Origin: URHD0088 sp041488295
GTDB taxonomy: Bacteria; Pseudomonadota; Alphaproteobacteria; ATCC43930; CGMCC-115725
Assembly (NCBI GenBank): GCA_041488295.1
Contig: JBGPOZ010000023.1
Coordinates: 1 to 33,325, forward strand
Length of the DNA stretch: 33,325 nt
Reading direction: 5' to 3'
The first letter of the stretch is position 1, and each line of letters begins with the position of its first letter. The position numbers and the translations under genes were made by a program. Of the stretch, positions 16,365-24,061 are shown in pieces. Below the pieces are notes generated by a model. The model was not told the origin of the DNA and made no database searches. It saw only the letters and a list, made by a program, of their open reading frames with translations.

Positions 16365-17312
16365 ATGGCATCGGACATGGGTGGCGTGCGACGAGTCGCG
16401 GTGATCGGGGTAGGAACCATCGGCGCCAGTTGGGCCGCCTACTTTCTGGCCCGAGGGCTCGCCGTCACGGCAAGCGATCCCTCACCCGAGGGCGAAGGTT
16501 TCCTGCGGCGCTATGTCGCCAATGCCTGGCCGACCCTGGGGCGCCTCGGCCTCGCCGACGGGGCAAACCCTGCCGCTCTTGCGTTCGAGCGCGAGCCGGA
16601 AGCCGCAATTGCCGGCGCCGATTTCGTCCAGGAAAGCGGCCCGGAACGCGAAGCCGTCAAGATCGAGCTCTTTCGCCGGCTCGATGCCGCGCTCCCGCAA
16701 AGCGTCATCATCGCCTCGAGCTCGTCAGGGCTGTTGATGAGCCGCATCCAGGAGGCATGCCGCCATCCCGAACGATGCGTCATCGGACATCCCTTCAATC
16801 CGCCGCACCTCATCCCGCTCGTCGAGGTGGTCGGCGGCCGCAAGACCTCGGCTGAAGCGGTCGCCCGCGCCATGGCGTTTTACGCCGCGATCGGCAAGAA
16901 GCCGATCCACATCCGCAAGGAGGTGAAGGGCCACCTCGCCAACCGCCTGCAGGTGGCGTTGTGGCGCGAGGCCGTCCACCTCGTCGATGAAGGCGTCGCG
17001 AGCGTCGCCGATGTCGATCAGGCGATCGCCTACGGCCCCGGCCTCAGATGGGCGATCATGGGGCCGAACCTGACGCTCCACCTCGCCGGCGGCGAGGGTG
17101 GCGTCGAACATTTCATGGAGCACCTCGCCGGCCCGATCGAGGGCTGGTGGGAGGACCTCGGCACCCCGAAACTGACGCCGGAGGTTCGGCGCAAGATTAT
17201 CGCCGGCGTCCATGAGGCGACAGAGGGCCGGTCGATCGCCGACCTTGCCGCCGAGCGCGATCGTATCCTGCTCGACATCCTCGAAGCCATCCGCCAGAAG
17301 GCGGGAGGTTAA
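16365..17312 (+). CDS. 3-hydroxyacyl-CoA dehydrogenase family protein (carnitine dehydrogenase/lambda-crystallin-like)
   Basis: A 315-aa NAD-dependent L-3-hydroxyacyl-CoA dehydrogenase-type protein. The Rossmann motif GVGTIG is at about 15-20 and is followed by ASDPSPEG. The catalytic-region motif GHPFNPPHLIPLVEVV contains the conserved His, and the C-terminal helical domain starts at KGHLANRLQVALWREAVHLVDEG. The GxNPPHLxPLVE pattern is seen in carnitine dehydrogenases and lambda-crystallin-like hydroxy-acid dehydrogenases as well as in 3HADs, so the substrate is open. I chose ATG 16365 because GGAGG lies 5 nt upstream. ATG 16353 and TTG 16305 are in frame but less likely. It stands alone on the plus strand, tail-to-tail with the GST gene (overlap 4 nt). 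Confidence 0.87.
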   Translation: MASDMGGVRRVAVIGVGTIGASWAAYFLARGLAVTASDPSPEGEGFLRRYVANAWPTLGRLGLADGANPAALAFEREPEAAIAGADFVQESGPEREAVKIELFRRLDAALPQSVIIASSSSGLLMSRIQEACRHPERCVIGHPFNPPHLIPLVEVVGGRKTSAEAVARAMAFYAAIGKKPIHIRKEVKGHLANRLQVALWREAVHLVDEGVASVADVDQAIAYGPGLRWAIMGPNLTLHLAGGEGGVEHFMEHLAGPIEGWWEDLGTPKLTPEVRRKIIAGVHEATEGRSIADLAAERDRILLDILEAIRQKAGG

Positions 17313-17977
17313 TGCATCAGGCTCGAGAGATGCGCGTTGCGCGCGCGCAGGAAGACGCGCAGACGCTCCGGGTAATCGGGCGTGGCCGCGCCACGCACGC
17401 TCGGCCGCTGGGCGAGCACGGCGCGCCATTGCCGCACTTTCGGCGTCGCATCGAAGACATGCGGGTCGGTGAAGGATTCGAACACGTCGAAATAACGGAA
17501 GACCGGCGCGAAGGCCGCGTCGACCAGCGAGAAGCGTTGCCCGGCGAAATAGGGACCCTCGCCGAGCGTCCGCTCGAGCCGCTCGAATTTGCCGGCGAGA
17601 TCGGCGCGTTTCTTCTCGAACGCAACGGCATCGGACGCGGTGTAATAGCCCCAGATGTCGTTGAGCGTCGCAGAAGCGAATTCGACCCACGCGCGATGCT
17701 GTGCCCGCTCCAGCGGGTCGGCGGGATGAAGGCGCGGGCCTGACGCTGTCTCCTCCAAATACTCGCAAATGACCGCGCTCTCGAACAGCACCGCCTCGCC
17801 GACGCGCAGAAGCGGCACCTTGCCGAGCGGCGACAGCGCCTTGAACCAATCCGGCTTGTCGGCGAGGTCGACGTATTTGCGCTCGTAGGAGACGCCCTTT
17901 TCGGCAAGCGCGATCGCGGCGCGCTGAACATAGGGGCAGAGGTGGTGACTGACGAGTTGGAGGGTGGCTTCGGTCAT
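17309..17977 (-). CDS. Glutathione S-transferase with cysteine active site
   Basis: A 222-aa cytosolic GST. The thioredoxin-like N-terminal domain has the active-site motif SHHLCPYVQR with Cys14, LGKVPLL with the cis-Pro at about 55, and the glutathione gamma-glutamyl contact ESAVICEYLEE (Glu66-Ser67). The all-helical C-terminal domain includes FSLVDAAFAPVFRY, the GST N-capping box. A Cys-Pro-Tyr site is typical of omega/lambda/beta-like GSTs with thiol-transferase or reductive deglutathionylation activity rather than conjugation. It lies 40 nt downstream of the doxX-like gene on the same strand and probably shares its transcript. Confidence 0.9.
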   Translation of the reverse strand: MTEATLQLVSHHLCPYVQRAAIALAEKGVSYERKYVDLADKPDWFKALSPLGKVPLLRVGEAVLFESAVICEYLEETASGPRLHPADPLERAQHRAWVEFASATLNDIWGYYTASDAVAFEKKRADLAGKFERLERTLGEGPYFAGQRFSLVDAAFAPVFRYFDVFESFTDPHVFDATPKVRQWRAVLAQRPSVRGAATPDYPERLRVFLRARNAHLSSLMH

Positions 17978-18017
17978 GGGGCGTCCCCTTTGATTTCAGT
18001 GCTCGTCACCAGGCGCT

Positions 18018-18470
18018 TCAGCGCGTCGCGCTTTGCCGGGCCAGATCGCCACCAAGGACGGCGAGGGGCCGCGACGGGCTCAGCGCGAAGGGTCCATCGC
18101 CGAGGAGCGCCTGCGCCATGCACAGGACGAAGAGGTAGGCGGGATACTCCCAGCCGCCATTGGGGTTGCTGAAGACCCAGCCATTGCCGGCATGCACCAC
18201 GAAAAGCGCACCGAGCAGGATCGGCGAGAGGGCGAGCGAAACCCAACGGGTCTGAATGCCGAGCACGAGCATGGCACCGCCGGCGATCTCCCAGATGATC
18301 GTTACATAGGCGAGCCAGGCCGGAAGGCCGACCGAGACGAAGAATTGCGCGGTGCCCGTCGCGCCGAAGGTGATGAGCTTCAGCACGGCGCTGTGGGCGA
18401 GAAAGAGGATGCCAAGCGAAAGACGCAGCAGGAAAACGCCCCAATCGGCGGAATTGTGAGTCGAGGTCAT
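18018..18470 (-). CDS. DoxX-family inner-membrane protein
   Basis: A 150-aa membrane protein with four hydrophobic segments, beginning WGVFLLRLSLGILFLAHSAV and including TIIWEIAGGAMLVLGI, ALSPILLGALFVVHAG and AYLFVLCMAQALLG. This is the DoxX/SURF4-like pattern. Family members include the quinone-interacting DoxD/DoxX pair of archaea and bacterial proteins linked to oxidative stress; the function here is not known. ATG 18470 has GGGAG about 8 nt upstream. The longer frame reaching 18587 crosses the divergent promoter region and is unlikely. It is followed by the GST and faces the LysR gene. Confidence 0.88.
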   Translation of the reverse strand: MTSTHNSADWGVFLLRLSLGILFLAHSAVLKLITFGATGTAQFFVSVGLPAWLAYVTIIWEIAGGAMLVLGIQTRWVSLALSPILLGALFVVHAGNGWVFSNPNGGWEYPAYLFVLCMAQALLGDGPFALSPSRPLAVLGGDLARQSATR

Positions 18471-18505
18471 CTTCGGTCTCCCATCGGCTGCCTGCGACAG
18501 CGGCA

Positions 18506-18587
18506 TTGACAAGGCGCGGTGGAAGCTAGAACATGCGTACACGCAAGGATATATGTTGTTTCGCAAGCGATATTTGCAAAAATGCAA
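18506..18587. promoter_or_regulatory. Operators and promoter between doxX-like gene and LysR
   Basis: The divergent spacer holds an exact -35 TTGACA on the plus strand (18506-18511). It also holds two perfect inverted repeats: TGCGT-AC-ACGCA (18534-18545) and TTGCA-AAAA-TGCAA (18574-18587). Both arms sit where a LysR-type protein would control both genes. The -10 for the plus strand promoter is poor (GAACAT at 17 bp). Confidence 0.45.
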
Positions 18588-18607
18588 TTGTCCGCTGGAC
18601 GGCTCTC

Positions 18608-19522
18608 ATGGATGATTGGAACGAGTTGAAGCTGGTCTTGGCGGTGGCGCGGGCGGGCGGGCTCGCCGGCGCCGCGAAGGCGCTCGCGATCGATCACTCG
18701 ACCGCTTACCGTCGCCTTCAGACCGCCGAGGCGCGGCTCAGCGCGCCGCTTTTTGAGCGCCTTCCTGGCGGCAATTACGAGCCGACGGACCTGGGCGAAC
18801 GGATGGCCGCCGCCGCCGAGCGGATGGAGGACGAGGCGATGGCGCTCGCCCGCGACCTCGCCGGCCGCGACCGTCGTCTCGCCGGGCGCCTTCGCGTCAC
18901 CTCGTCCGAGACGCTGGCCTATCGGTTGCTGACGCGCCACGTTGCCGCGTTCCGGCTGGCGCATCCGGGCATCGTCGTCGAACTCGTCATCGACAACCGT
19001 GTCCTCAGCCTGAGCCGACGCGAGGCGGATGTCGCGCTGCGGGCGATGCGGCCGAAGGAGGGCGATCTCTGGGGGCGCAAGCTCGCCGATGTCGCTTGGA
19101 CGGCCTATGGCGCACGGACATATCTTGCGGCAAAGGGCGTTCCCGCCGAGCCGAGCGGACTGTCAGAGCACGCCCTGATCGGCTGGGAGGAGGCAGCGGT
19201 CGGGATCAATGCGGCCGACTGGCTCGCGGCGCTGGCGCCGGCGAGCGCGTTCGTCTACCGCACCAGCAGCCTCGTCAATCAGCTCGTGGCGGCGAAGGCC
19301 GGCATCGGGCTCGCCGTTCTGCCGTGCTATCTCGGCGACCCTGAGGCGGATCTCGCACGTGCGTTGCCGGGCCCCGTGCCGGAGCTTGCCCTCGAGCTGT
19401 GGATCGTGACGCACACGGATCTGAAGCGCACCGCCCGCGTGCGTGCCTTCTTCGAGCTGGTCGGCGAGGGCATCGCCGCCGATCGCGCCTTGATCGAGGG
19501 CCGGGAGGCGCCGCCGGATTGA
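18608..19522 (+). CDS. LysR-family transcriptional regulator
   Basis: A 304-aa LysR-type protein. The DNA-binding domain is at 1-60 (WNELKLVLAVARAGGLAGAAKALAI, STAYRRLQTAEARL), followed by an effector domain with LRVTSSETLAYRLL and GIGLAVLPCYLGD. The HSTAYRRL recognition helix and an effector domain lacking a strong disulfide or metal signature suggest the branch that often controls neighbouring GST/DoxX genes, but the effector is unknown. I start it at ATG 18608 (MDDWNEL) because the upstream in-frame extension crosses the palindromes and is not LysR-like. It ends tail-to-tail 58 bp from the second dehydrogenase. Confidence 0.88.
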   Translation: MDDWNELKLVLAVARAGGLAGAAKALAIDHSTAYRRLQTAEARLSAPLFERLPGGNYEPTDLGERMAAAAERMEDEAMALARDLAGRDRRLAGRLRVTSSETLAYRLLTRHVAAFRLAHPGIVVELVIDNRVLSLSRREADVALRAMRPKEGDLWGRKLADVAWTAYGARTYLAAKGVPAEPSGLSEHALIGWEEAAVGINAADWLAALAPASAFVYRTSSLVNQLVAAKAGIGLAVLPCYLGDPEADLARALPGPVPELALELWIVTHTDLKRTARVRAFFELVGEGIAADRALIEGREAPPD

Positions 19523-19529
19523 GCGGACC

Positions 19530-19550
19530 CGCGCCGAATGGTGGGGCGCG
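19530..19550. terminator. Hairpin between convergent genes
   Basis: CGCGCC and GGCGCG are separated by 9 nt, just after the LysR stop and before the end of the convergent dehydrogenase gene. There is no T-run, so this is a weak candidate for a bidirectional terminator. Confidence 0.25.
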
Positions 19551-19580
19551 CGAACCGTCTCCTGACACCTGCCGCAGCTC

Positions 19581-20438
19581 CTAACGCTGATCGCCCAGCC
19601 GCCAACCTTTGCCGACCTTACGGCCATTGTGCCCGGCCTTGACCTTTTGCTTCAGGAGGGGGCGCGGGCGGAAGCGCTCGCCATAGGCGTCGAAGAGGAT
19701 CTCCTGGACCTGCAGCGAGAGGCTCGAGGTCGTGGCGTCCATCAGCTCGAAAGGACCCATCGGGTGGCCGAGGCCGAGGCGGCAGGCGATGTCGATGTCC
19801 TCGGGGCTTGCGACGCCTTCCTCGACAAGCCGCACCGCCTCGATGATGAAGGCGTGCAGCACGCGGTTGACAGCAAAGCCGACCACGTCCTTGACGCGGA
19901 TCGGCGTCTTGCCCGCCGCGCGGCAAAGCCGCGTTGCCGTCGCGACGGAGGCTTCTGACGTCTCGAAAGCCGGGATGATCTCGACGAGCTTCATGCGCGA
20001 GACCGGCGAGAAATAGTGCGTGCCGAGAAAGCGCTGCCGCCGCGCCGCGTCGACATAGGAAGCGAGGGTCGAGATCGCGATGCTCGAGGTGTTCGTCGCA
20101 AAGAGACAATCGGGCCGGCAGATCGCGTCGAGCCGACGCCAGATTTCCGCCTTGACGGCCTCGTCCGCGAACACCGCCTCGATCATGACGTCGCGATCGC
20201 GGAATTGCTCGAGATCGGTCGTGCTGGCGATGCGTGCGAGGGCCGGCCGCTCCTCCGCTTTGTAGAAGCCGCGGGCGACGCCCTTGTCGAAGATGCCCTC
20301 GAGCCGCCCGAGCGCGGCGCCGAGGATCGCCTCGGCGGTATCGCCGAGGAGCACATCATGGCCGGCCAGGGCGTAGATGAAGGCGATCTCCGCTCCCATC
20401 AACCCGGCGCCGACGACCCCGATCCGCTCCGCGGCCAT
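19581..20438 (-). CDS. 3-hydroxyacyl-CoA dehydrogenase (3-hydroxybutyryl-CoA dehydrogenase type)
   Basis: A 285-aa single-domain L-3-hydroxyacyl-CoA dehydrogenase. The NAD motif GVVGAGLMGAEIA is at about 7-19, the catalytic-region motif FLGTHYFSPVSRMKLVEIIP follows (His in GTHYFSP), and the dimerising C-terminal domain is KDVVGFAVNRVLHAFIIEAVRLVEEGVA. Length and the DIACRLGLGHPMGPFELMD signature fit FadB/Hbd-type enzymes that oxidise 3-hydroxyacyl-CoA in beta-oxidation or butyrate metabolism. It follows the second GST with a 3-nt gap and probably belongs to the same transcript. It may act with the ligase and SDR encoded divergently. Confidence 0.92.
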   Translation of the reverse strand: MAAERIGVVGAGLMGAEIAFIYALAGHDVLLGDTAEAILGAALGRLEGIFDKGVARGFYKAEERPALARIASTTDLEQFRDRDVMIEAVFADEAVKAEIWRRLDAICRPDCLFATNTSSIAISTLASYVDAARRQRFLGTHYFSPVSRMKLVEIIPAFETSEASVATATRLCRAAGKTPIRVKDVVGFAVNRVLHAFIIEAVRLVEEGVASPEDIDIACRLGLGHPMGPFELMDATTSSLSLQVQEILFDAYGERFRPRPLLKQKVKAGHNGRKVGKGWRLGDQR

Positions 20439-20441
20439 GGC

Positions 20442-21050
20442 TCAGCCGCGCAGCTTGACCGCCGCGATGGCGGCGGGGCGCGCATAGCACCGGTCGAGCC
20501 ACCGCTTGATATTGGGCGAAGCGGAAAGATCCAGGCGCAGCGCACGAAACATGATCGAGGCGAGGTTGAGGTCGGCGACGGTGAATTCGTTGCCGAGCAG
20601 GTAGGACCGGCCGGCGAGCGATTGCTCGAGAACCTTCAGCGGTGTGCCAAGCGATTTCAGGGCTTCGGCCGCTTTGGCGGCATCGCGCTGGTCGGCCGGC
20701 AGGACGATCGTGTTGTATGCCCAGATCATGAGCGGCTGCTCGACCTCGCTCATCGCCCAGAAGCTCCATTGCCAGGTCTTCGCCTCGCCCTCGAGTGAGG
20801 CCGGATAGAGACCGTGCCCGTGCTTCTTCGCGAGGTAGAGGTTGATCGCCAGCGATTCCCACAGGACGAAGTCGCCATCCTTGATCGCCGGAATCCGGCC
20901 ATTCGGGTTGATCGCGAGGAAGCTCTCGCTCTTCACGGCGCCGTCGGAGAAGCCGATTTGCACCTGCTCGTAGTCGATGCCGAGCTCCAAGGCCGTCCAG
21001 ATCGTCCGGAATGCGCGCGATTGGGTAATCCCATAGATGCTGAGTGCCAT
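20442..21050 (-). CDS. Glutathione S-transferase
   Basis: A 202-aa cytosolic GST. The N-terminal thioredoxin-like domain begins MALSIYGITQSRAFR (likely Ser/Thr-type site near residues 9-11). It has NPNGRIPAI with the cis-Pro and the glutathione contact LWESLAINLYLAKK (Glu-Ser). The C-terminal domain has GNEFTVADLNLASI. It lacks the Cys of the other GST in this window, so the two probably catalyse different chemistry. ATG 21050 is preceded by GGAGG at a good distance; longer frames upstream are not GST-like. First gene of the GST-dehydrogenase pair, divergent from the acyl-CoA ligase. Confidence 0.9.
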   Translation of the reverse strand: MALSIYGITQSRAFRTIWTALELGIDYEQVQIGFSDGAVKSESFLAINPNGRIPAIKDGDFVLWESLAINLYLAKKHGHGLYPASLEGEAKTWQWSFWAMSEVEQPLMIWAYNTIVLPADQRDAAKAAEALKSLGTPLKVLEQSLAGRSYLLGNEFTVADLNLASIMFRALRLDLSASPNIKRWLDRCYARPAAIAAVKLRG

Positions 21051-21172
21051 CTCTATCTCCCTCCGCTGGCCCTTGCCGGCGCCTTTCGCGCCGCTGCTCC
21101 TCGATAGAGCATCCGCTCCAACGAGACAACCGTCGTGGCAGGACATCGCATTCGGCGGCCGTGAATTGCCAG

Positions 21173-21212
21173 CATCCGGCTTTTCGCCCATGATCCGGCG
21201 ATAAGCCGGATG
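21173..21212. repeat. Three-copy ATCCGGC element with alternative hairpins
   Basis: Two direct copies of ATCCGGC (21174-21180 and 21193-21199) and one inverted copy GCCGGAT (21205-21211) lie 36 nt upstream of the ligase start. The first and third extend to perfect 10-bp arms (CATCCGGCTT / AAGCCGGATG, 20-nt spacer). The second and third form a 7-bp stem with a 5-nt loop. It may be a repressor operator or an RNA switch for the acyl-CoA ligase operon. Confidence 0.6.
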
Positions 21213-21248
21213 AGGCAGCAAATGCCGGCATCGAACAGAGGAAGCGTC

Positions 21249-22886
21249 ATGCGTGGGATGATGATGGACCGCCCCCTCCTGGTTGCGGGGCTGATTTCCT
21301 ATTCCGGTCAATATCATCGCGATGCGGCGATCGTTTCACGGAGGATCGAGGGCGGGTTCCATCGCTGCAACTACGCCGAGCTCGAGAACCGAGCAAAGCG
21401 CCTCGCCAAGGCGCTCGGGCGCCTCGGCGTTGCGCCCGGCGATCGCGTCGGGACCTTGGCATGGAACGGCTACCGACATCTCGAGCTCTATTTCGGCATC
21501 TCCGGCATGGGTGCGGTCTGCCACACGATCAATCCTAGGCTTTTCCACGATCAGCTCCGCTACATCGTCAATCATGCGGAGGATCGCGTTCTCTTCTTCG
21601 ATCTGACCTTCCTGCCGCTCGTCGAAGCGCCGGCCGCGGCCTGGAAGCCGGTCCGACATTTCGTCGTCATGACCGATCGGGCGCACATGCCGCAATCGAA
21701 GCTCGCCGATCTCCTCTGCTATGAAGAATTGCTCGATGCCGAGACGGCGGATTATGTCTGGCCCGAATTCGACGAAAATACCGCGTCCTCACTCTGCTAT
21801 ACCTCCGGCACGACAGGCAATCCGAAGGGCTCGCTTTATTCGCACCGCTCGACCGTGCTGCACGCCTTCGGTTCCTGCATGACGGACAGCGCCGGCATCT
21901 CGATGCCGGATTCGGTCTGCCCGGTCGTGCCGATGTTTCACGCCAATGCCTGGGGGGTTCCGTATGCCGCGGCGATGTGCGGCGCGAAGCTCGTCATGCC
22001 GGGCGCGCAGCTCGACGGCAAGAGCCTCTATGAGCTCTTCGAGACCGAGCGGGTCTCGATCAGCCTCGGCGTGCCGACGGTCTGGCTCGGCCTTCTCAAG
22101 TTTCTCGACGACAACAATCTGCGCCCGACGACCTTGAAGCGGACCTTGATCGGCGGCTCGGCCGTGCCGCTTGCGATGATCGAGGCCTTCGAGGATCGCT
22201 ACGGGGTCGAGGTCCTGCAAGGCTGGGGCATGACCGAGATGAGCCCGATCGGGACGATCGGCACGTTGAAGCCCAACCTCGCGGCGCTGCAGCGCGCCGA
22301 GCGCCACCGTTACAAGGCGAAGCAGGGTCGCGGCATCTTCGGGGTCGATCTCAAGATCGTCGATGCCGACGGGCAGGTTCTGCCGCATGACGGCACGGCG
22401 ATGGGCGAGTTGCTGGTACGCGGCCCGTGGGTCATCTCCGGCTACTTCAAGGATGAAGCTGCGACCAAAGCGGCCTTCGACGCCGAGGGCTGGTTCCGCA
22501 CCGGCGATGTCGTCACGATCGACGAGGAGGGTTACGTCCAGGTCGTCGATCGACGCAAGGACGTCATCAAATCGGGCGGCGAATGGATCAGCTCGATCGA
22601 TGTCGAGAATGCGACGATCGGCCATCCGGATGTCGCCGAAGCGGCGGTGATCGGCCTGCCTCACCCGCGCTGGGGCGAACGGCCGCTGCTCGTCGTCGCG
22701 ATCCGCGAGGGAAGGCGACCGGAGAAGGCGGACATCCTCGCTTTCCTGAGCGGCAAGCTCGCCAAATGGCAGGTGCCGGAGGATGTCGTCTTCGTGCCGG
22801 AAATCCCGCATACGGCGACCGGGAAGATCCTGAAGACGAAGCTGCGCGAGATGTACAAGGACCACAATTTGCCGGCAACGGAATAG
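21249..22886 (+). CDS. Acyl-CoA ligase, DmdB/long-chain-fatty-acid-CoA ligase type
   Basis: A 545-aa AMP-forming ligase that activates a carboxylic acid as acyl-AMP and then forms the CoA thioester. The ATP-binding motif YTSGTTGNPKG is at 184-194. GWGMTEMSP (A5), GWFRTGD (A8) and the catalytic Lys526 in TATGKILK (A10) are all present. The opening MMDRPLL and the stretch GDRVGTLAWNGYRHLELYFGISGMGAVCHTINPRLF recall 3-(methylthio)propionyl-CoA ligases (DmdB), but many medium/long-chain ligases share this pattern. No dmdC or dmdD is seen here, so I do not assign the DMSP pathway. Start ATG 21249 has AGAGGAAG about 6 nt upstream. It leads the plus-strand operon with the SDR 4 nt downstream. Confidence 0.9.
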   Translation: MRGMMMDRPLLVAGLISYSGQYHRDAAIVSRRIEGGFHRCNYAELENRAKRLAKALGRLGVAPGDRVGTLAWNGYRHLELYFGISGMGAVCHTINPRLFHDQLRYIVNHAEDRVLFFDLTFLPLVEAPAAAWKPVRHFVVMTDRAHMPQSKLADLLCYEELLDAETADYVWPEFDENTASSLCYTSGTTGNPKGSLYSHRSTVLHAFGSCMTDSAGISMPDSVCPVVPMFHANAWGVPYAAAMCGAKLVMPGAQLDGKSLYELFETERVSISLGVPTVWLGLLKFLDDNNLRPTTLKRTLIGGSAVPLAMIEAFEDRYGVEVLQGWGMTEMSPIGTIGTLKPNLAALQRAERHRYKAKQGRGIFGVDLKIVDADGQVLPHDGTAMGELLVRGPWVISGYFKDEAATKAAFDAEGWFRTGDVVTIDEEGYVQVVDRRKDVIKSGGEWISSIDVENATIGHPDVAEAAVIGLPHPRWGERPLLVVAIREGRRPEKADILAFLSGKLAKWQVPEDVVFVPEIPHTATGKILKTKLREMYKDHNLPATE

Positions 22887-22890
22887 CGCG

Positions 22891-23655
22891 ATGGCGGGGC
22901 GTCTCGCCGGCAAGGCTGCCTTCGTCACCGGGGCCGCCTCGGGCCTCGGCCGCGCCATCGCTCGCCTGTTCGCGGCGGAAGGGGCGCGTGTCGCGGTCGC
23001 CGATCTCGACGAGACGGGTGGCCGGGCGGTCAGCGAGGCGATCGGCGATGGCGCTTTGTTCTTTGGTCACGACGTGACGGAGGAGGCGGCATGGGTCGCC
23101 AATCTCGCCGCCGCGGCCGCGGCGTTCGGTCGCCTCGACATTCTCGTCAACAATGCCGGCGTGGGGCCGATCGGAACGATCGAGAAGACGAGCCTCGAGG
23201 AATGGCGTCAAGTCCACCGCGTCAACCTCGACGGCGTCTTTCTCGGCTGCAAGCACGTCCTGCCGCATCTGCGTGCCGCCGGCGGCGGCTCCATCATCAA
23301 CATGTCGTCGGTCGCCGGCCTCATCGGCACGCCGACCCTCTTCGCCTACGGCTCCAGCAAGGCGGCGGTGCGGCAGCTGACGAAATCGGTCGCGCTGCAC
23401 TGCGCGGAAAAGAAAGACGGCATCCGCTGCAACTCGATCCACCCCGTCTTCATCGCGACGCCGATGGTCGATCGTATGATCGAGCGGGCGCGCGCACCCG
23501 AGGACGCGCGGCGCGCCCTCGCGGCGCAGATTCCCTTGGGCCGACTCGGCGAGGCGGAGGAGGTGGCAGCGCTCGCGCTCTATCTCGCCGGCGACGAGTC
23601 GCGCTTCGTTACCGGCGCCGAATTCGTCATCGATGGTGGCATCACCGCCCGCTGA
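22891..23655 (+). CDS. Short-chain dehydrogenase/reductase, NAD-preferring
   Basis: A 254-aa classical SDR. The cofactor motif TGAASGLG is at 13-20, an acidic pair in VADLD near 37-40 favours NAD(H), NNAG is at 87-90, and the catalytic set is Ser140 (NMSSVAG), Tyr153 and Lys157 (YGSSK). The pattern NSIHPVFIATPM and ending FVTGAEFVIDGG fit alcohol/hydroxysteroid or 3-hydroxyacyl-type oxidoreductases such as cyclopentanol dehydrogenase. The physiological substrate is unknown. It starts 4 nt after the ligase stop, so both are expressed together. Unlike the SDR-like gene at 225, its triad is intact. Confidence 0.92.
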   Translation: MAGRLAGKAAFVTGAASGLGRAIARLFAAEGARVAVADLDETGGRAVSEAIGDGALFFGHDVTEEAAWVANLAAAAAAFGRLDILVNNAGVGPIGTIEKTSLEEWRQVHRVNLDGVFLGCKHVLPHLRAAGGGSIINMSSVAGLIGTPTLFAYGSSKAAVRQLTKSVALHCAEKKDGIRCNSIHPVFIATPMVDRMIERARAPEDARRALAAQIPLGRLGEAEEVAALALYLAGDESRFVTGAEFVIDGGITAR

Positions 23656-23966
23656 TCTCGCGGCATGTACTCGGTGCGCCCAAAAATGCGGCAGAGTGTC
23701 GCAATCTTGCGCGGTGCTGCCGAAGTTTTCAGCGAGTCTCGCGTTTTGTTGCGAGTCGCATCGACAGTGACAATTGACGTGAGATTCCGTGCGGCAATCT
23801 GATCGCCATCACTGATGCGAAATTTGCACCGCGTCGGAATGACGTGTATATAATATTGGTAGACTTAGAGAAGCGTAGCAGGAAAGCATGGCGTCCATTG
23901 CCGGTCCGTTTGGTGAGATGGCGAGGCGCAGATGCGGAGATCGACGAGCGGTGCGCGAGGACGCGC

Positions 23967-23991
23967 GGAATAGCTGTCAATCTCAACCGTT
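23967..23991 (+). promoter_or_regulatory. Candidate EcfG-type general-stress promoter
   Basis: GGAAT (23967-23971), a 16-bp spacer, then CGTT (23988-23991). The alphaproteobacterial EcfG consensus as I know it is GGAAC-N16/17-CGTT, so only the last base of the -35 element differs. It would give a leader of about 290 nt before prkA. Enterobacterial yeaGH depends on RpoS, which makes a stress sigma factor plausible here. Confidence 0.4.
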
Positions 23992-24061
23992 CACTGAGGG
24001 CGTCAAGAATCGGATATGCGACCTGTTTCTGCTTCGGCCTGAGAGCACGAAAGGTCATTCA

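Noticed and set aside
21249..23655. DMSP demethylation pathway (dmdBCD)
   Set aside because: Only the ligase resembles DmdB; no DmdC-type acyl-CoA dehydrogenase or DmdD-type hydratase is present.
23731..23750. GCGAGTCTCGC followed by GTTTTGTT as a terminator of the SDR gene
   Set aside because: Only a 4-bp stem with a 3-nt loop can form, which is too weak.
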